Below, piece by piece: positions 61,888 to 64,000 of a DNA stretch of 64,000 bases (position 1 is the stretch's first letter; the number at the start of each line of letters is the position of its first letter). This DNA is from Agathobaculum massiliense (lineage in GTDB: Bacteria; Bacillota; Clostridia; Oscillospirales; Butyricicoccaceae): assembly GCF_900291975.1 (NCBI RefSeq), contig NZ_OMPN01000001.1:3019501-3083500 (forward strand), given 5' to 3'. The translations under genes and the position numbers were made by a program. Under the pieces are notes generated by a model, which did no database searches, was not told the origin of the DNA, and worked only from the letters and a program-made list of their open reading frames with translations.

Positions 61888-62196
61888 TTAAAAGGCCGGA
61901 CTATTTCTCAAGGGGGAGGCGATGGCACCGGGAATCCATGACTCGCCCTCTTTGATCACTAACCCAAGAGGTGGAACAAGATCATCCAGTTTTATGTTGT
62001 CCGAAAAATCCTGATCAACAGCGCAGGGGATTCATTCCTCGCTTTCCTCCAAGATCAAATCGGAATAACCCAGGATCACCTCGTTATTATACTTTTCCGT
62101 TGCGTATAGAGTGCCGATACAAACTAGGACGAGGCCTATTCCAATCACAACAGTAAGAATTCATCGAAGTATTCTTTTGGTGAGAAAGCGTTTCAT
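61888..62196 (-). pseudogene. Membrane protein with two in-frame TGA stops
   Basis: ATG 62196 has AAAGGAG upstream. The frame runs 'MKRFLTKRILR', TGA, a membrane helix ('ILTVVIGIGLVLVCIGTLYA'), an acidic part, TGA, and 'LVPPLGLVIKEGESWIPGA' before TAA at 61888. Both TGA codons could come from CGA by C-to-T change. Each segment looks like natural protein, so this is a recently inactivated gene of unknown function. Confidence 0.55.
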
Positions 62197-62326
62197 AACG
62201 GAACTCCTTTCAAATGCCAAAGAGTTCAGGCGGCCAACGCATCATAACATTGTTTTTGTATTCACCTATATATCTGTAACGAGACAGAATATTACGCCTC
62301 AGTTCAAGATATTCTCTCGATTGGAC

Positions 62327-62358
62327 AAAAAAGCCTCCGGTCAAGCCGGAGGCTTTTG
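62327..62358 (+). terminator. Hairpin terminator
   Basis: AAAAGCCTCCGG/CCGGAGGCTTTT with a 5-nt loop; can work in both directions. No intact gene directly precedes it. Confidence 0.7.
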
Positions 62359-62462
62359 GATGGGGAGGGGGATCTGGACGCCCCAAGGCAAAGGGCTGTC
62401 AGCACAGCCCCAGAGGGGCTACAGTAGGCTCCTCACCTGTAGATCTCACTGGATAGGGCGAA

Positions 62463-62745
62463 GTTTATTGGTGGCGACAAGTGTCTTGGTATACTGGAGG
62501 CTGTGGGAGAAGTGTTCCCCCGAAGCCAAGTACCAACGGTGTACCGTCCACTTTTACCGTAATGTGTTCTTTGCCACGCTGCGCTCCAAGGTGAAGCTGG
62601 TAGCCAAAATGCTCAAAGCGATCTATGACCCAGAGAGAAAGAAAGTTGCCAGAGAAAAGGCGAGGACTGTGGTGGAGAAACTCCGTTCCATGAAACTGAA
62701 GGAGGCTGCTAAGAAGGTAGAGGATGGCATTGAGGAGACTCTAAC
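62463..62745 (+). mobile_element. IS256-family transposase fragment
   Basis: The middle part of a mutator-type transposase ('KYQRCTVHFYRNVFFATLRS', 'VKLVAKMLKAIYDPERKK', 'SMKLKEAAKKVEDGIEETL'). An extra C in the C5 run at about 62518-62522 shifts the frame, and both ends are missing, including the DDE terminal acid. It stops where an unrelated Uma2 fragment begins. Confidence 0.8.
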
Positions 62746-62759
62746 CTTAATGTATCCAC

Positions 62760-63130
62760 ACATATGCAGATTATCTGTCTTGGGATGAACAGGAACGCAT
62801 CGAGCTGATACAGGGGCAGACGAACGTGCTGGCGCCTCCATCGCGGGCGCACCAAAAGGCATGCGGGGAACTGTTCCGCCAGATTGCAAATTATCTGGAC
62901 GGGAAGAAATGTGAGGCGTACCCTGCGCCGTTTACCGTCCGGCTGTTCGAAAAGCAGGACGATAACACAGCAGGCATTGACACTGTGGTAGAACCTGGTA
63001 TTACCGTCATATGCGATTCTGACAAGCTGGACGATAAAGGCTGTAAAGGAGCGCCGGATCTGATTGATGAAGTGGTTTCTCCTAGCTCGCAGCGGCATGA
63101 CCACTTGACAAAATTCAACCTGTACCAGCA
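62760..63130 (+). pseudogene. Uma2-family fragment
   Basis: From about 62760 the frame reads 'YADYLSWDEQERIELIQGQT', then 'RAHQKACGELFRQIANYLDGK', 'VEPGITVICDSDKLDDKGC', 'GAPDLIDEVVSPSSQRHD', 'KFNLYQQA', the Uma2 order also seen at 9817-10380. It lacks a start and breaks at about 63130 into the abfD remnant. The Asp of PDI is changed to 'EPGI', though the upstream Glu/Asp remain. Confidence 0.75.
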
Positions 63131-63885
63131 GGCAGTCGCGCGACACGCGCAAGACCGAGGAATACAACGACATCGACGTGGGCAACAAGGTCTACGGCGG
63201 GCATGAGGTGCTGGTGATCTTCGACCATGTGTTCATCCCGAACGAAATGATCTTCCTGAACGGGGAGGTGCAGTTCGCGGGCATGATGGTAGAGCGGTTC
63301 GCGGGCTACCACCGCCAGAGCTACGGCGGGTGCAAGGTAGGCGTGGGCGACGTGCTGATCGGCGCGACGGCGCTTGCGGGCGATATGGCAGGCTCGGCGA
63401 AGGCCAGCCATGTAAAGGATAAGCTGATCGAGATGACGCACCTGAACGAGACGCTGTACTGCTGTGGCATCGCATGCTCCAGCCAGGGAACGAAGACAAA
63501 GAGCGGCAACTACCTGATCGACCTGCTGCTGGCGAACGTATGCAAGCAGAATGTGACGCGGTTCCCGTATGAGATTGCGCGGCTGGCGCAGGACCTTGCG
63601 GGAGGTCTGATGGTGACGCAGCCGAGCGAGGCGGACTACCGGAATCCGGCGACGCACGACTACATCGAGAAGTACCTCAAGGGGGTGGCAAGCGTGCCGA
63701 CCGAGGACCGCATGCGCGTGCTCCGGCTGATCGAGAACATGACGATGGGTACGGCCGCGGTTGGCTACCTGCCCGAGTCCATGCACGGCGCAGGCTCCCC
63801 GCAGGCCCAGCGCATCATGATCGCACGACAGTCCAACCTCGAAATGAAAAAAGAACTCGCCAAGAAGATTGCCCGTATCAAGTAA
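63130..63885 (+). pseudogene. abfD: 3' remnant of 4-hydroxybutyryl-CoA dehydratase
   Basis: The C-terminal ~250 residues ('SRDTRKTEEYNDIDVGNKVYG', in two parts, 'EVLVIFDHVFIPNEMIFLNG', 'YCCGIACSSQGTKTKSGNY', 'PQAQRIMIARQSNLEMKKEL') match the flavin/4Fe-4S dehydratase of 4-aminobutyrate-to-butyrate fermentation. The first half with its Cys ligands is missing; the break joins a Uma2 fragment. A full copy probably exists elsewhere, and this part would not be active. Confidence 0.85.
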
Positions 63886-63928
63886 AGTTATGATGGAAAA
63901 GTGATGATTGATAGACATTTCATAAAGG

Positions 63929-63971
63929 CAGCGCCCGCAGAACGAAGGATGGTTCTGCGGGCGCTGTTTTT
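63929..63971 (+). terminator. Terminator after the abfD remnant
   Basis: A 15-bp stem (CAGCGCCCGCAGAAC with GTTCTGCGGGCGCTG) then TTTTT. Confidence 0.9.
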
Positions 63972-64000
63972 ATTCAAATTTTTGAACATTAGCAATAGGG

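Noticed and set aside
61888-62196. TGA recoding (selenocysteine or alternative code)
   Set aside because: Many intact genes in the window end in TGA and no SECIS-like hairpin was seen next to either codon.

Overview
This window is chromosomal DNA from a spore-forming, anaerobic, GC-rich member of the Clostridia, most like an Oscillospiraceae/Butyricicoccaceae gut commensal. The evidence is a sporulation gene string (spoVB-like flippase, mazG, rqcP, yabP, yabQ, divIC, S1 protein), a SpoIVB-type S55 peptidase, a reverse-rubrerythrin peroxidase with an Rrf2 regulator, an oxygen-independent HemZ, class I fumarase, and a 3' remnant of 4-hydroxybutyryl-CoA dehydratase. The organism assignment is inferred from gene content, not from a search.

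Layout. 1-435 holds the end of tyrS and a tRNA-Pro(GGG). 436-11166 is a compact integrative element inserted in the 3' end of that tRNA, bounded by an exact 47-bp direct repeat. It carries a tyrosine integrase with an internal helix-turn-helix, a CI/Cro-like divergent switch with overlapping promoters, a rightward replication-type operon (HTH replication protein, DnaB-like helicase, sigma-like factor), a leftward run of small proteins, two complete type I toxin/antisense-RNA modules, and a ribbon-helix-helix plus Uma2 nuclease pair. No conjugation, capsid or packaging genes are visible. 11166-14987 is an A+T-rich island with a serine-recombinase remnant, a 791-residue RloC-like ATPase/anticodon nuclease (probable phage defence) and a frameshifted membrane protein.

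15255-55513 is core chromosome: an EndoQ-UvrD fusion, Rrf2/peroxidase, lrgAB, radC-uvrB-MBL-uvrA, recJ-rel-dtd-MBL-hemZ-kinase, the sporulation/division string, amidohydrolase-fumarase alpha, hpf, rsmA, a three-gene unknown operon, coaX, nth, glyA, pgi, and a degenerate second coaX followed by an ECF transporter S component. A candidate new small RNA lies at 42199-42289 on the minus strand.

55695-63885 is a decay zone: a C-terminally shortened SpoIVB-like peptidase, a broken zeta toxin with a probable antitoxin, a multiply frameshifted stalk-plus-CAP surface protein, a thioester adhesin remnant that runs into a Spo0A-C-domain gene, an XRE/S24-like regulator, a membrane protein with two in-frame stops, and a chimera of IS256, Uma2 and abfD fragments.

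How it fits together. The element and the adjacent RloC gene form an integration hotspot at tRNA-Pro with selfish maintenance (type I toxins) and defence. The core contains DNA-repair modules (EndoQ-UvrD, UvrAB, RecJ, RadC, Nth), stringent-response and translation-quality functions (Rel, Dtd, HPF, RqcP), and a pantothenate-related locus in which a probable pseudokinase precedes a likely vitamin transporter subunit.
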